Position numbers and translations under genes: made by a program
Notes under the pieces: generated by a model
Seen by the model: only the letters and a program-made list of their open reading frames with translations
Told to the model about the DNA's origin: nothing
Database searches by the model: none
Source of the DNA: Rhizobium sp. SG_E_25_P2
GTDB lineage: Bacteria; Pseudomonadota; Alphaproteobacteria; Rhizobiales; Rhizobiaceae
Assembly: GCF_029892285.1 (NCBI RefSeq)
Contig: NZ_JARXVM010000010.1
Location: forward strand, 124,001-188,000
Length of the DNA stretch: 64,000 nucleotides
Reading direction: 5' to 3'
Shown: positions 17,886 through 27,130 of the stretch, piece after piece
How the letters are laid out: every line of letters begins with the position of its first letter
Numbering within the stretch: the stretch's first letter is position 1

Positions 17886-19001
17886 ATGTCGATGGATCAC
17901 AGACTCGATCAGGCGATCGACCGCGCTATCAGTGAAGGACGCATCACGGGAAGCGTGGTGCTGGTCAGTCGCGATGGCGAACGCGTCTATAGCCGCGCTG
18001 CCGGTTTTGCCGATCGCGAGGCTGGGCGGCTGGTTGAGATGGACACGATCTTCCGGCTGGCGTCAGTCACCAAGCCCTTCGTCGCCGCGACCGCGCTCGC
18101 CATGGCGGAGCGCGGTCTGATCTCGGTCGGGGATCTTGTCCGGGATCATCTGCCCTGGTTCCAACCGAAGCTGGCGGATGGGCGCCTGGCTGACATCACG
18201 CTTCATCACCTGCTCACCCATACCGCAGGCCTCGCCTATGATCCCGCGCTGGAACGTCTGCCAGCCGATCTCGCCGTCAATTGCGGCCTTGCCGACACCG
18301 ATCTTGGTTACGAGGCCAACTTCTCGCGGTTGAACGCCATTCCCCTGCATTTCGAGCCGGGGAGCCAGTGGCTCTATTCCTACGCCACCGATATTCTCGG
18401 GGCGGTGATCGCGACGGTCCACGGATCGACGCTAGAAGAGGCGGTCTGCGCTTATGTAGCAGATCCACTCGGGCTATCAGACTGCCGTTTTCACGTCACC
18501 GATCCCGCGCGCCTGGCGGTCGCCTATGCGGATGGGCATCCCCAGGCTATTCGCATGCCCGATCCCTATAGTCCGCCTGAGACCGAAGGCTGGACGCTGA
18601 CCTTCTCGCCCGGCCGGATCTTCAATCCCAAGGCGTTTCAGTCCGGCGGGGCGGGCATGGCGGGAACAGCGCCGGATGTCATGACCTTCCTCGAGACCTT
18701 GGCGCGGGGCGGCGGCGACATTCTGTCGCCGGAGACCGCGCGAGCGGCGCTGTCGAACCAGATCGGCGGCATCGAGGCGGAATCTGGCCGCAAATTCACC
18801 TATGTCGGGGCGCTGGTGACGGATCGTCGGCTGGCGATGACGCCGCAGGCGGAGGGCACGGTGCGCTGGGGCGGCGTCTACGGGCTCAACTGGTTCATCG
18901 ACCCGGTCAATCGCATCACCGGTCTGTCGGTGACCAACACGGCGCTCGAAGGCTGTACGGGCCGCTATCCCGACGAGATCGTTCAGGCGATCTATGGCTG
19001 A
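17886..19001 (+). CDS. Serine beta-lactamase-like hydrolase/esterase (class C/S12 family)
   Basis: A 371-residue serine hydrolase of the beta-lactamase/penicillin-binding fold. The nucleophile motif SVTK is at residues 60-63, with a Tyr-Ser-Tyr motif (LYSYATDILGAVI) in place of the usual Y-x-N. The family-typical LLTHTAGL stretch is also present. No signal peptide is visible, so a cytoplasmic esterase or amidase is more likely than a true beta-lactamase; the substrate is unknown. The start at 17886 has GGGGGT about eight bases upstream; the frame is open to 17853. It converges with dxr, the stop codons being only two bases apart. Confidence 0.85.
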   Translation: MSMDHRLDQAIDRAISEGRITGSVVLVSRDGERVYSRAAGFADREAGRLVEMDTIFRLASVTKPFVAATALAMAERGLISVGDLVRDHLPWFQPKLADGRLADITLHHLLTHTAGLAYDPALERLPADLAVNCGLADTDLGYEANFSRLNAIPLHFEPGSQWLYSYATDILGAVIATVHGSTLEEAVCAYVADPLGLSDCRFHVTDPARLAVAYADGHPQAIRMPDPYSPPETEGWTLTFSPGRIFNPKAFQSGGAGMAGTAPDVMTFLETLARGGGDILSPETARAALSNQIGGIEAESGRKFTYVGALVTDRRLAMTPQAEGTVRWGGVYGLNWFIDPVNRITGLSVTNTALEGCTGRYPDEIVQAIYG

Positions 19002-19003
19002 GA

Positions 19004-20173
19004 TCAGCCCGTCTTGCGGGCGATGAGATCGCCGGCGCGCCGGCGCGCCTCGTTGTCGGCCGCAAACACATCCTCGATCGTCGCGGCGGCCTGCCAGTCG
19101 ACCATCGCCTCCATCGTCGCCTCGGCAATGTCGGCCATGTCGAGAAAGCCGATGCCGCCGTCGCAATAGGCGTGGAAGGCGGTTTCCTCGGCGGCGTTCA
19201 TCGCCAACGCCTGAATCCCGCCGCGCATAAGCGCCAGGCGGGCGAGCCGGAGCGCGGGAAAGCGAACCTCGTCCGGCGCTTCGAAATCCAGTCGCGCCAG
19301 TTTGGCGAAATCGAGCCGCTCCACATTGAGGGCAGGGCGGTCGGGATAGGCCAGCGCATAGCCGATCGCCGCGCGCATGTCGGGCGCGCCGAGCTGGGCG
19401 ATAATCGAGCCGTCGCGATAGCCGACCATTGAATGAATGATCGATTGCGGATGCACGATCACCTCGATCTCATGCGGCTCTAGATCGAAGAGATGTTTGG
19501 CCTCGATCACTTCCAACGCCTTGTTGAACATGCTGGCGCTGCCGATGGAGATCTTTAAGCCCATCGACCAGTTGGGATGGGCGCGGGCGACGTCGGCGCT
19601 CACGCCAGCCATCTGCTCGCGGCTCCATGTGCGGAAGGGGCCGCCCGACGCGGTCAGGATCACCCGCTCCACCGCATGGCGGCGTTCGGGATCAAGCGAC
19701 TGGAAAATGGCGCTGTGTTCACTGTCGACGGGTAGCAGACGCCCGCCGCCGGCCTTGACGGCGCCGACGAACAATTCACCCGCTGACACCAGGCATTCCT
19801 TGTTGGCGAGCGCGATATCGGCGCCGCGCCGCGCCGCAGCCAGGGTAGGGGCCAACCCGGCGGTGCCGACGATCGCGGCCATCACCGTTGAGGCGGGCAT
19901 CTCGGCGGCTTCGATCAAGCCGCTCTTGCCGGCCGCGACCGCGATGTCCGTCCCTGCCAGGGCGTCCTTGAGATCCTGATAGCGGGCCTCATCGGCGGTG
20001 ACGGCCAGCTTGGCTTTGTGCGCCCGGGCCTGCTCGGCGAGAAGCGCGATATTGCCCGCTCCGGTGAGCGCCGCCACCTCGAATTCGTCCTGAGCCCCCA
20101 TTTGCGTCAGCACATCGAGCGTGTTGACGCCGATGGAGCCCGTGGCTCCGAGGATAGTGATGCTTCTCGTCAT
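19004..20173 (-). CDS. dxr: 1-deoxy-D-xylulose 5-phosphate reductoisomerase
   Basis: Dxr converts DXP to 2-C-methyl-D-erythritol 4-phosphate with NADPH, the committed step of the MEP isoprenoid route. The NADPH loop GATGSIGVNTLD is at residues 9-20. The metal and substrate region LLPVDSEHSAIFQ, the ILTASGGPFR loop and the flexible loop with HPNWSMGLKISIGSASMFNKALEVIEA are all intact. The length of 389 residues is normal. ispG, a later enzyme of the same pathway, is at 61.2 kb. Unlike many bacteria, dxr is not next to cdsA or frr here. Confidence 0.95.
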   Translation of the reverse strand: MTRSITILGATGSIGVNTLDVLTQMGAQDEFEVAALTGAGNIALLAEQARAHKAKLAVTADEARYQDLKDALAGTDIAVAAGKSGLIEAAEMPASTVMAAIVGTAGLAPTLAAARRGADIALANKECLVSAGELFVGAVKAGGGRLLPVDSEHSAIFQSLDPERRHAVERVILTASGGPFRTWSREQMAGVSADVARAHPNWSMGLKISIGSASMFNKALEVIEAKHLFDLEPHEIEVIVHPQSIIHSMVGYRDGSIIAQLGAPDMRAAIGYALAYPDRPALNVERLDFAKLARLDFEAPDEVRFPALRLARLALMRGGIQALAMNAAEETAFHAYCDGGIGFLDMADIAEATMEAMVDWQAAATIEDVFAADNEARRRAGDLIARKTG

Positions 20174-20269
20174 GCCGGCCGCTTCGCCTGATAAATTGAA
20201 TAGTCGTATCTATCCCGGTCGCCTGAGCGCGGCAAGGACAAGCGGCTGCTGATGCGGGAATACACAGTC

Positions 20270-20617
20270 TCAGCCGTTTCTGAGCGCTGCGATCATCCGC
20301 GGCGTAAATCGGCCGTCACGTCGGAGGGCAACGAAATCAGACGCCTGCAGACTATTTGACGCCAAGGCCTTCAAAATGCGGCGGCAAGCCGTCTTGGGCA
20401 AATCGGCCTTGCTTGTTCGCATATAAATTGCCGCGTTCGTCTTGGTGTCCAAATCCCAGTAAGTAAGGTTACGCACACAGTCTTTTTGCGCGGCGGCCAC
20501 TGCGTCTGGGTATTTTTTCATATCGGCCCGCAGTTGCTTCAGGTCCTTGTCACTTTGAACGCAGGCAGCCAGTGACACGCAAATCGCCAAATAGCCCAAG
20601 ATATTGAAGATACGCAT
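20270..20617 (-). CDS. Small lipoprotein of unknown function
   Basis: A 115-residue protein whose N-terminus MRIFNILGYLAICVSLAAC ends in a lipobox (LAAC, Cys19). The mature part is helical and charged (DKDLKQLRADMKKYPDAVAAAQKDC) with two further cysteines and no family I recognise. The ATG at 20617 has GGAG seven bases upstream; the frame is open to 20737, but that extension is not credible. It lies between dxr and rplS without obvious cotranscription. Confidence 0.7.
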   Translation of the reverse strand: MRIFNILGYLAICVSLAACVQSDKDLKQLRADMKKYPDAVAAAQKDCVRNLTYWDLDTKTNAAIYMRTSKADLPKTACRRILKALASNSLQASDFVALRRDGRFTPRMIAALRNG

Positions 20618-20736
20618 TGAAACTCCACAGGTTAATTCCTGTGATGTAACCTTGGATTGAAAGGGCTGCAAGACCGAATACCGGGCTCGACTATGCAATT
20701 TGTCCACAATTGGCGCTTCGGAAAATGGCGCCGACA

Positions 20737-20764
20737 AACAAAAACGGCGCCCCGAAGGACGCCG
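20737..20764 (-). terminator. Rho-independent terminator after rplS
   Basis: On the minus strand CGGCGTCC and GGGCGCCG pair around a short TTC-type loop (20745-20764, one wobble pair), followed by TTTTTGTTTG. It ends the rplS transcript. Confidence 0.75.
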
Positions 20765-20788
20765 CTCAAATCGTCTGAACAGACAGGC

Positions 20789-21334
20789 TTATTCGCTGGC
20801 GGCTTCCGCAGCGGCCTTTTCAGCGGCTGCAGCTTCAGCAGCGGCGGCTGCAGCAGCTTCGGCGGCGGCCTTCTCGGCGGCCAGAGCCTGGGCGGCGGCG
20901 ATCTTTTCAGCTTCAACGCGAGCCTTTTCAGCCTGCTGGGCCTGACGGACGCCGTCGTTGAGCTTGCGGGCGCGAACGCTGGTGTTTTCGATGATGCGAG
21001 CCTTTTTGCCGCGCAGATCGCGCAGGTAGTAAAGCTTGGCGCGACGAACCTTGCCGCGACGCACCACTTCGACGCCTTCAACCATCGGCGAGTAGACCGG
21101 GAATACGCGTTCCACGCCTTCGCCATAGGAGATCTTGCGGACGGTGAAGCTTTCGTTCAGGCCGGCGCCCGAGCGAGCGATGCAGACGCCTTCATAGGCC
21201 TGCACGCGGGTGCGCGTGCCTTCGACGACGCGGACGTCGACGCGAACGGTGTCGCCCGGAGAAAAGTCGGGAAGCGTGCGCTTGGCGGCGATCTTGGCGG
21301 CCTGTTCGGCTTCCAGCTGCTGGATAATGTTCAT
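20789..21334 (-). CDS. rplS: 50S ribosomal protein L19 with Ala/Glu-rich C-terminal extension
   Basis: L19 sits at the 30S-50S interface. Residues 1-115 are the canonical protein ([65 protein letters not shown]). Residues 116-181 form an unusual tail rich in Ala, Glu and Lys, predicted to be one long charged helix. The ATG at 21334 has GAGG upstream; an open frame to 21721 exists but is not coding. It normally follows trmD directly, but here an opposite-strand exporter gene lies between. The leader carries a small GAAA-capped hairpin. Confidence 0.95.
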   Translation of the reverse strand: MNIIQQLEAEQAAKIAAKRTLPDFSPGDTVRVDVRVVEGTRTRVQAYEGVCIARSGAGLNESFTVRKISYGEGVERVFPVYSPMVEGVEVVRRGKVRRAKLYYLRDLRGKKARIIENTSVRARKLNDGVRQAQQAEKARVEAEKIAAAQALAAEKAAAEAAAAAAAEAAAAEKAAAEAASE

Positions 21335-21392
21335 AGTCAACCTCGTTTGTGTTTTGACAGCCAGAGCGCTCTCAATCCGCCTTTGGTCGAAA

Positions 21393-21423
21393 CCTCCAGC
21401 GCTTGCCCTTTCGGGCGGGAGCG
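21393..21423 (-). promoter_or_regulatory. Hairpin in the rplS leader
   Basis: On the minus strand, GCCC-GAAA-GGGC (21416-21405) forms a GNRA-capped stem inside a longer pairing of CTCC with GGAG, about 60 bases upstream of the rplS start. It could be a ribosomal-protein autoregulatory leader element; this is inference from the structure only. Confidence 0.3.
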
Positions 21424-21569
21424 GATACGTCTGCCTTTCATTGCTGGTTGATGGGTTTAACCCATTCCGGTCGCGCACATACTGCATAACCGGGCGTTTG
21501 TCACCCCTTGAACGTGAAAAAGTCGAGGCCCGGCTGTGACGCCCGCGCCATAAGATCCGGAACGCCACG

Positions 21570-22316
21570 ATGTCCCTCGCCACGCTCGTCCTTATGTTCG
21601 CCGCAGGTTTTCTCTCCGCCGCCGTCAATGCTGTGGCAGGCGGCGGCACATTTCTGACTTTTGGCGTGCTGACCCTGGTTGGCCTGCCGCCGGTGATGGC
21701 GAACGCGACCTCTTCGATCATCCAATTTCCGGGCTACATCACCTCGACGCTCGCTTATTTCAAGGATATCAGGCGCTTCTGGCGCAGCGCGCTCGCGCTG
21801 GGGATCGTGTCGCTGGTCGGCAGCCTGTTCGGCGCGCTGTTCCTGATGTCGCTGAGCGATGCGGATTTTCGCGGTGTGGTGCCGTGGTTGCTGCTCGCGG
21901 CGACCATCGTCTTCGCAGCCGGACCCTGGCTGCGCCCCAAGCATCTCGGCGACCGGCATGCGCCCAGCGTGGTCGGCCTTGCGGTGCAGGCGGCCACATC
22001 CTTTTATGGCGGGTTCTTCGGGGCCGGCATGGGTATTATGATGCTGGCGTCGCTGGGGCTCGCCATGGGCGGCGATTATCACCGGCTGAATGCGATCAAG
22101 AATTTCCTGGCCATCGTCATTGCGCTGGTCGCCATCATCGTCTTTTCGGCGGCTGACGCGGTCGCCTGGACGCATGCCGCCATCATGCTGCCGGCGGCTG
22201 CTTTGGGCGGCTATGCCGGCGTGCATTTCGCCAAGCGCGCGCCGCAGGCGCTGTTGCGCTGGCTGGTGGTGGCCTGCGGCTTCGGATTGTCGATCTATTA
22301 CTTTTTCACGGGCTGA
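21570..22316 (+). CDS. TauE/SafE-family (TSUP) membrane exporter
   Basis: A 248-residue integral membrane protein with about eight hydrophobic segments. It shows the TSUP-typical glycine-rich N-terminal stretch [23 protein letters not shown] and its repeat [23 protein letters not shown]. Relatives export sulfite, sulfoacetate or other organosulfur anions. It is placed on the plus strand between rplS and trmD, and its 3' end overlaps that of trmD by 19 bases, so it interrupts an otherwise conserved ribosome-related operon. A second, different TSUP gene is at 43.8 kb. The substrate is unknown. Confidence 0.88.
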   Translation: MSLATLVLMFAAGFLSAAVNAVAGGGTFLTFGVLTLVGLPPVMANATSSIIQFPGYITSTLAYFKDIRRFWRSALALGIVSLVGSLFGALFLMSLSDADFRGVVPWLLLAATIVFAAGPWLRPKHLGDRHAPSVVGLAVQAATSFYGGFFGAGMGIMMLASLGLAMGGDYHRLNAIKNFLAIVIALVAIIVFSAADAVAWTHAAIMLPAAALGGYAGVHFAKRAPQALLRWLVVACGFGLSIYYFFTG

Positions 22317-22990
22317 GCGGGCAGGAGATCGGGTCGCCGCTCGGTGGTGAGTGTCAGCGCCTGTTCGCGCCGCCATGCTTCGATCCTGGCGTGATTGCCG
22401 GAGGTGAGGATGTCGGGAATGTCGACGCCTTCGAAGGTCTGCGGCCTGGTGTAATGCGGATGTTCGAGAAGCCCGTTTTCGAAACTTTCATGCGTTCCCG
22501 ACAGCGGATTGCCCATCACACCTGGCAGGACGCGGATCACCGCATCGAGCAGGATCATCGCCGCCGGTTCGCCGCCCGAGAGGATGTAGTCGCCGATCGA
22601 CACTTCCTCGAGCCTGCGGCTGTCGATCACCCGCTGGTCCACGCCTTCGAAGCGACCGCAGACGATGACGACGCCGTCGCCGCTTGCGAGTTCGCGCACT
22701 TTCGCTTGCGTCAGCGGACGCCCGCGCGGGCTCATCAGCAGGCGGGGCCTGGTATCGGCGGCGACCGAGTCGATCGCCCTGGCGAGAATATCGGCCCTCA
22801 GCACCATGCCGGCGCCGCCGCCGGCGGGCGTGTCATCGACGCTGCGATGCTTGTCGGTCGCAAAGTCGCGGATCTGGATCGTCTCCAGCGACCAGTCGCC
22901 GCGCGCCAGCGCCTTGCCGGACAGGGATTCGCCGAGATAGCCGGGAAACATCTCCGGATAGAGCGTCAGGATCGAGGCGTTGAACGTCAT
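22298..22990 (-). CDS. trmD: tRNA (guanine37-N1)-methyltransferase
   Basis: TrmD methylates G37 next to the anticodon and prevents +1 frameshifting. The protein begins [13 protein letters not shown], and the SPOUT trefoil-knot SAM site is seen in [17 protein letters not shown] and [17 protein letters not shown]. At 230 residues it is complete. Its ATG overlaps the rimM stop by four bases (ATGA), so the two are translationally coupled. Its 3' end overlaps the opposite-strand exporter gene by 19 bases. Confidence 0.95.
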   Translation of the reverse strand: MTFNASILTLYPEMFPGYLGESLSGKALARGDWSLETIQIRDFATDKHRSVDDTPAGGGAGMVLRADILARAIDSVAADTRPRLLMSPRGRPLTQAKVRELASGDGVVIVCGRFEGVDQRVIDSRRLEEVSIGDYILSGGEPAAMILLDAVIRVLPGVMGNPLSGTHESFENGLLEHPHYTRPQTFEGVDIPDILTSGNHARIEAWRREQALTLTTERRPDLLPAQPVKK

Positions 22991-23556
22991 CCGCGGTCCT
23001 CGCCGCGGGGCTCGTCATCGCCATCCGGATTGACGAGACCGGCGGCGATCGGGTCGATCAGCAGCACCCCGGCCTCCAAATCGATTTCGAGCACGGCTGC
23101 CTCGGAGAAGGGAATCAACTGGGCGCGTTTGCCTTCCTGCGACAATTCGAGAATGTCGCCAGCGCCGAAATCGAAGATACCGCTGACCACGCCATAGGCG
23201 TTGCCTTCGGCGTCGCGCGCTTCCAGTCCTTCGAGATCGGCATAGAAGAATTCGTCGTCGTCGAGATCCTCGTCATCGAGCGCGTCCCGTTCGACGAACA
23301 GTTCGATCCCGCGCAGCTCTTCGGCCTGATTGCGATCATTGACGCCGCGGAAGCGGATGACCACCATCTCCTTATGCGGCCGGATATCCAGGATCTCGTA
23401 GGGCTTGCCGTCCTCGCCATAGAGCGTGCCATATTCGCCGATGGCGACGGGTTCCTCGGTGAAGGATTTGACCCGCACCTCGCCGCGCAGGCCCTGCGCA
23501 GCGCCGATGACGCCCATCAGCAAGGGATTTTCGAGTTTCTTGTTGCCCAAGGCCAT
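22987..23556 (-). CDS. rimM: Ribosome maturation factor RimM
   Basis: RimM helps assemble the 3' head domain of the 30S subunit and binds protein S19. The N-terminal beta-barrel shows the characteristic [21 protein letters not shown] pattern, followed by the PRC-barrel part ([21 protein letters not shown]... [22 protein letters not shown]). An acidic EDDDE-type linker and acidic tail are present. The start at 23556 gives 189 residues and has AGCGAGGTGA upstream; the frame is open to 23616 but that part resembles no RimM. It is coupled to trmD. Confidence 0.93.
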   Translation of the reverse strand: MALGNKKLENPLLMGVIGAAQGLRGEVRVKSFTEEPVAIGEYGTLYGEDGKPYEILDIRPHKEMVVIRFRGVNDRNQAEELRGIELFVERDALDDEDLDDDEFFYADLEGLEARDAEGNAYGVVSGIFDFGAGDILELSQEGKRAQLIPFSEAAVLEIDLEAGVLLIDPIAAGLVNPDGDDEPRGEDRG

Positions 23557-23632
23557 GGTCACCTCGCTGGAGATCGTGGTTGTCGCCGGGGCGGCTATGC
23601 GCCCGAAGCTTTTCAATAACGCCTAAGCGCCG

Positions 23633-23670
23633 GCAAAGAAAAGCCCCCGCGCGGGTTCGCGCGAGGGCTT
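23633..23670 (-). terminator. Rho-independent terminator between rpsP and rimM
   Basis: A 13-bp stem (23641-23653 with 23658-23670, one mismatch, 4-base loop) is followed on the minus strand by TTTTCTTTG. It may attenuate read-through from rpsP into rimM-trmD, allowing more S16 than RimM/TrmD. Confidence 0.75.
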
Positions 23671-23691
23671 TCGAATGTCGGCGAAGCCGAA

Positions 23692-24045
23692 TTATTCTGC
23701 GACGGCCGCTTCGGCCTTGGCAGCACGTTCCTTGGCGCGCTCGACGGCCTTCTTGCCCGGCTGAGCCTTTTCCGGATTGTTGCGGGCGTCGCGCTTGCCG
23801 AGGCCGGCGTCAGCGATGAAGCGCAGCACGCGGTCGGTCGGCTGGGCGCCGTTGTCGAGCCAATGCTTGACGCGGTCGGTGTCGAGAACGATGCGGTTGG
23901 CGTCGTCCTTGCCGAGCATCGGGTTCCAGGAGCCGAGCTTCTCGATGAAGCGGCCATCGCGGGGCGAGCGGGCGTCGGCGACGACGACGTGGTAGTAAGG
24001 ACGCTTCTTGGAGCCGCCGCGGGCCAGACGAATTTTCAGGGACAT
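23692..24045 (-). CDS. rpsP: 30S ribosomal protein S16
   Basis: S16 is needed for 30S assembly. The N-terminal [38 protein letters not shown] is a textbook S16 signature. At 117 residues it has a C-terminal Ala/Lys/Glu-rich extension beyond the roughly 80-residue core, common in alphaproteobacteria. It precedes rimM-trmD on the minus strand and follows the chorismate mutase gene by 42 bases. Confidence 0.96.
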   Translation of the reverse strand: MSLKIRLARGGSKKRPYYHVVVADARSPRDGRFIEKLGSWNPMLGKDDANRIVLDTDRVKHWLDNGAQPTDRVLRFIADAGLGKRDARNNPEKAQPGKKAVERAKERAAKAEAAVAE

Positions 24046-24087
24046 GTTTTTCTCCTTGGATGTCTCTAGATGGTGGTTCCGCTTCCC

Positions 24088-24408
24088 TCAGGAGGCGGCA
24101 GTCTCTTTGCCGCCGAGATCGGCGGCGATTGCCTCATGATGCCGGATCACTTCCTTGATGATGAAATTCAGGAATTTCTCGGCAAAATCAGGGTCCAGAT
24201 CGGCGTCCTTGGCAAGCTGCCGGAGACGGTTGATCTGGTATTCCTCGCGCGACGGGTCGGCCGGCGGCAGATTGTAGGTCGCCTTGAGCACGCCAACCGC
24301 CTTGGTGCAGCGGAAGCGCTCGGCGAGCATGTGAACGAGCGCGGCGTCGACATTGTCGATCGACTGGCGATATTGGGCGAGTTGGGCTTTCACATCGGCT
24401 TCTGTCAC
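24088..24408 (-). CDS. Chorismate mutase (AroQ type)
   Basis: A 106-residue all-helical chorismate mutase that converts chorismate to prephenate, the branch to phenylalanine and tyrosine. It carries the AroQ pattern: an N-terminal helix RQSIDNVDAALVHMLAERFRCTKAVGVLKA with arginine and lysine for substrate contact, then REEYQINRLRQLAKDADLDPDFAEKFLNFIIKEVIRHHE. It sits between ffh and rpsP on the same strand, ten bases after ffh, an arrangement found in other Rhizobiales. Confidence 0.88.
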   Translation of the reverse strand: MTEADVKAQLAQYRQSIDNVDAALVHMLAERFRCTKAVGVLKATYNLPPADPSREEYQINRLRQLAKDADLDPDFAEKFLNFIIKEVIRHHEAIAADLGGKETAAS

Positions 24409-24418
24409 GGCTCAAACC

Positions 24419-25963
24419 TCACTTTTTCTTCGGCAGGCCTGGAAGGCCGGGGAAACCGCCGCCCAGACCGGGAAGCTTAGGTCCGCCGAGACCCGGTACG
24501 CCGCCGGGCTTGAGGCCTGCTGCTTCCGCCTGCTTGGCCAGCGCTTCCAGTTGCTTGGGATCGAGCTTGGAGAGGTCGGGCATGCCGCCCATTCCCCCCA
24601 TGCCGCCAAGACCCATCTTGTTGGCCAGTCCGCCCATCATCTGTTTCATCATGCCGCCGCCCTTGCCGCCGCCCATCGCCTTCATCATGTCGGCCATGCC
24701 GCGATGCATCTTGAGCAACTTGTTGATTTCGGCGGCGTCGGTGCCGGAGCCAGCGGCGATGCGCTTCTTGCGCGAATGCTTGAGAATGTCGGGATTGGCG
24801 CGTTCGGCCTTGGTCATCGAGGAGATGATGGCGATCTGGCGCTTGATCGACTTGTCGTCGAAGCCCGCCACCGCCAGCTTGTCCTTCATGCCGCCCATGC
24901 CCGGCATCATGCTCATGATGCCGCCCATGCCGCCCATTTTCTGCATCTGCTTGAGCTGTTCGGCGAGATCGTTGAGATCGAATTTGCCCTTGGCCATCTT
25001 GGCGGCCATGGCCGCCGCCTTTTCGGCGTCGATGGTTTCGGCGGCGCGCTCGACGAGCGAGACGATGTCGCCCATGCCGAGAATGCGGTCGGCGATGCGG
25101 CGGGGATGAAATTCATCCAGTTCCGTCATCTTTTCGCCCGAGCCGATCAGCTTGACCGGCTTGCCGGTGACGGCGCGCATCGACAGCGCTGCGCCGCCGC
25201 GCCCGTCGCCATCCATACGGGTCAGAACAAGGCCGGTGATGCCGACGCGTTCATCGAAATTGCGGGCGAGATTGACGGCGTCCTGACCGGTCAGCGCATC
25301 GGCGACCAGCAGGATTTCATGCGGGTTCGACTTCCGCTTGATCTCGGCCATCTCGACCATCAGCGGTTCGTCGATATGGGTGCGGCCGGCGGTGTCGAGG
25401 ATGACGACGTCATGACCGCCGAGCTTGGCGGCCTGGACGGCGCGCGCGGCGATGTCGACGGGCGACTGGCCGGCGATCACGGGCAGCGTATCGACGCCGG
25501 TCTGGACGCCCAATTGGCGCAACTGCTCCTGCGCGGCCGGCCGGCGCGTGTCGAGCGAGGCCATCAGGACCTTCTTGCGCTCGCGATTGGTCAGGCGCAG
25601 CGCAATCTTGCCGGTGGTGGTGGTCTTGCCCGAGCCCTGCAGGCCGACCATCATGATGACGACGGGCGCCGCCGCATTGAGATCGACCGATGAGCTTTCC
25701 GTGCCCAGCATTTCCACGAGTTCGTCATGGACGATCTTAACGACCATCTGGCCGGGTTTGATCGCCTTGAGCACCGTGGCGCCGACCGCCTTTTCGCGCA
25801 CGCGGTCCACGAAGGAGCGGACGACGTCCAGCGCCACATCGGCTTCCAGAAGCGCGCGGCGCACTTCACGGAGCGCAGCATTGACGTCGGTCTCTGACAA
25901 AGCGCCGCGCCCTGTCAGTCCGTTCAATATGCCGCCTAGGCGTTCCTGAAGGCTCTCAAACAT
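24419..25963 (-). CDS. ffh: Signal recognition particle protein Ffh (SRP54)
   Basis: Ffh binds signal sequences and 4.5S RNA and delivers ribosomes to FtsY. The N domain starts MFESLQERLGGILNGLTGRG; the GTPase P-loop GLQGSGKTTTTGK is near residues 107-119, with DTRRPAAQEQL, DTAGR and TRMDGDGRGGAAL motifs. The C-terminal M domain is methionine and glycine rich, ending in many GMGG/PGL repeats. I place the start at 25963 (514 residues) because AAGGATGG lies just upstream; the frame is open to 26038. The receptor gene ftsY is 4.4 kb away on the other strand. No 4.5S RNA gene was seen here. Confidence 0.95.
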   Translation of the reverse strand: MFESLQERLGGILNGLTGRGALSETDVNAALREVRRALLEADVALDVVRSFVDRVREKAVGATVLKAIKPGQMVVKIVHDELVEMLGTESSSVDLNAAAPVVIMMVGLQGSGKTTTTGKIALRLTNRERKKVLMASLDTRRPAAQEQLRQLGVQTGVDTLPVIAGQSPVDIAARAVQAAKLGGHDVVILDTAGRTHIDEPLMVEMAEIKRKSNPHEILLVADALTGQDAVNLARNFDERVGITGLVLTRMDGDGRGGAALSMRAVTGKPVKLIGSGEKMTELDEFHPRRIADRILGMGDIVSLVERAAETIDAEKAAAMAAKMAKGKFDLNDLAEQLKQMQKMGGMGGIMSMMPGMGGMKDKLAVAGFDDKSIKRQIAIISSMTKAERANPDILKHSRKKRIAAGSGTDAAEINKLLKMHRGMADMMKAMGGGKGGGMMKQMMGGLANKMGLGGMGGMGGMPDLSKLDPKQLEALAKQAEAAGLKPGGVPGLGGPKLPGLGGGFPGLPGLPKKK

Positions 25964-26035
25964 CCAACCATCCTTTTGTCCGAACTCTGTTGTCCGGAAC
26001 ATCGGCATCCCCAGGCTCTCTGACAAGAGATCAAG

Positions 26036-26072
26036 CAAAAAAGCACCCGAGGGCGCATCGCGCTGTCGGGTG
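26036..26072 (-). terminator. Terminator after the sulfotransferase gene
   Basis: CACCCGA (26044-26050) and TCGGGTG (26066-26072) form a stem that, on the minus strand, is followed by a run of six T. It lies just upstream of ffh, so it separates the sulfotransferase transcript from ffh. Confidence 0.65.
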
Positions 26073-26193
26073 TTGACCTCCGAAATCGATCGTTGGACGA
26101 TGTTCCGGTCGGCTGCTCAGATCAGCAAAGACCTGTGAGATGCGGCGGTTTAAACATCAGCGCGCCGAAAAAGTCAAGCCTTGCGGCGATTGA

Positions 26194-26967
26194 TCAGAAT
26201 TCGTAGCCGAACAGGTCGATCATCAAGCGGTCGCGTCTGGCCACAAGGTCGCGCAATTCGTCGTCATAATAGTCGCGATAGGTGGTGAGCGTGCGCGTCG
26301 ACGTGTTCTTTGGCTGCGGCGCGTGTTTCCGGAGGATCGCTTCGGCGTTTTTCTTGAAACCGCAACGGTCGATGTTTTCGAGCACGAAAGTCGAAAAATC
26401 CTGCGTCAGCGTTTCGCTCTTGAACACATGGTCATAGATCGCCCAGCGCTTCTGATGGGCGATGGCCCGATCCATGTTCCACAAATAGGCGCGGTTCAGC
26501 GCAAGCGCCGGATGCGGCGTGGTCACGCGCAGGAAGCGGTAGGAGTAGAAGCCGAGAAACGGATTGACCGACGAATGCGCATAGGGGTTTTCCGTCTCGA
26601 TCGTTTTGAAGAAGCTGGGATCATTGACCGAACGCAGCCATAGCCGGAAGGATTCCTTCGGATTGGACCGGTCAAACAGCCTGTTGACGCCGTCTTCGCC
26701 GAGAGATTTCCGTACGTCGCGGAAAAAGACCACATTGGGCTGTTCGATAGAGTAGGACCACATCGACACATACCAGTCCCAGGGATTGCGGACGGTGGCG
26801 AAGGCGTATTTCCCCTGTTTCCAGAAGAAGGGCCTGCCCTTGGTCAGCGGCGCATGACGGAAGGCGCGCACCGGCTTTCCGGCAACCAGGCGGTTCAGCA
26901 AGGCCACAACATAGCTGCTGCCGGTCTTGTACATGTCCAGATAGATGAACTTCTCGTACTCGATCAT
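26194..26967 (-). CDS. Sulfotransferase-family protein
   Basis: A 257-residue putative PAPS-dependent sulfotransferase. A 5'-phosphosulfate-binding-like loop appears near the N-terminus (YLDMYKTGSSYVVALLN) and a 3'-phosphate-binding-like segment as TVRNPWDWYVSMWSY, both at expected spacing. The rest is aromatic and charged with no membrane segment. The start is uncertain: ATG 26967 has GAGG in reach, ATG 26994 adds nine residues. The acceptor, perhaps a polysaccharide or lipid, cannot be told from the context. It is a single gene between ffh and a divergent metallo-hydrolase. Confidence 0.72.
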   Translation of the reverse strand: MIEYEKFIYLDMYKTGSSYVVALLNRLVAGKPVRAFRHAPLTKGRPFFWKQGKYAFATVRNPWDWYVSMWSYSIEQPNVVFFRDVRKSLGEDGVNRLFDRSNPKESFRLWLRSVNDPSFFKTIETENPYAHSSVNPFLGFYSYRFLRVTTPHPALALNRAYLWNMDRAIAHQKRWAIYDHVFKSETLTQDFSTFVLENIDRCGFKKNAEAILRKHAPQPKNTSTRTLTTYRDYYDDELRDLVARRDRLMIDLFGYEF

Positions 26968-27130
26968 GGCTTCCTCGTCGTCGTGGCCGGTCATGCTCGT
27001 TTAGTGATGCCGCGCGCAAAGGTCAAACGGGGTCGCAGGCGAGATCGAGCGGCATCGTTGCGGAAGACCATGCCTTGCAAGACGGGGGCGAGCCTCTATC
27101 TCTTTAGAACCTGCAAAGCGAGGCGAGCCC

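Noticed and set aside
26036-26180. Possible 4.5S SRP RNA gene next to ffh
   Set aside because: The hairpin is simply a terminator; the conserved SRP RNA tetraloop and GGAA motif are missing.
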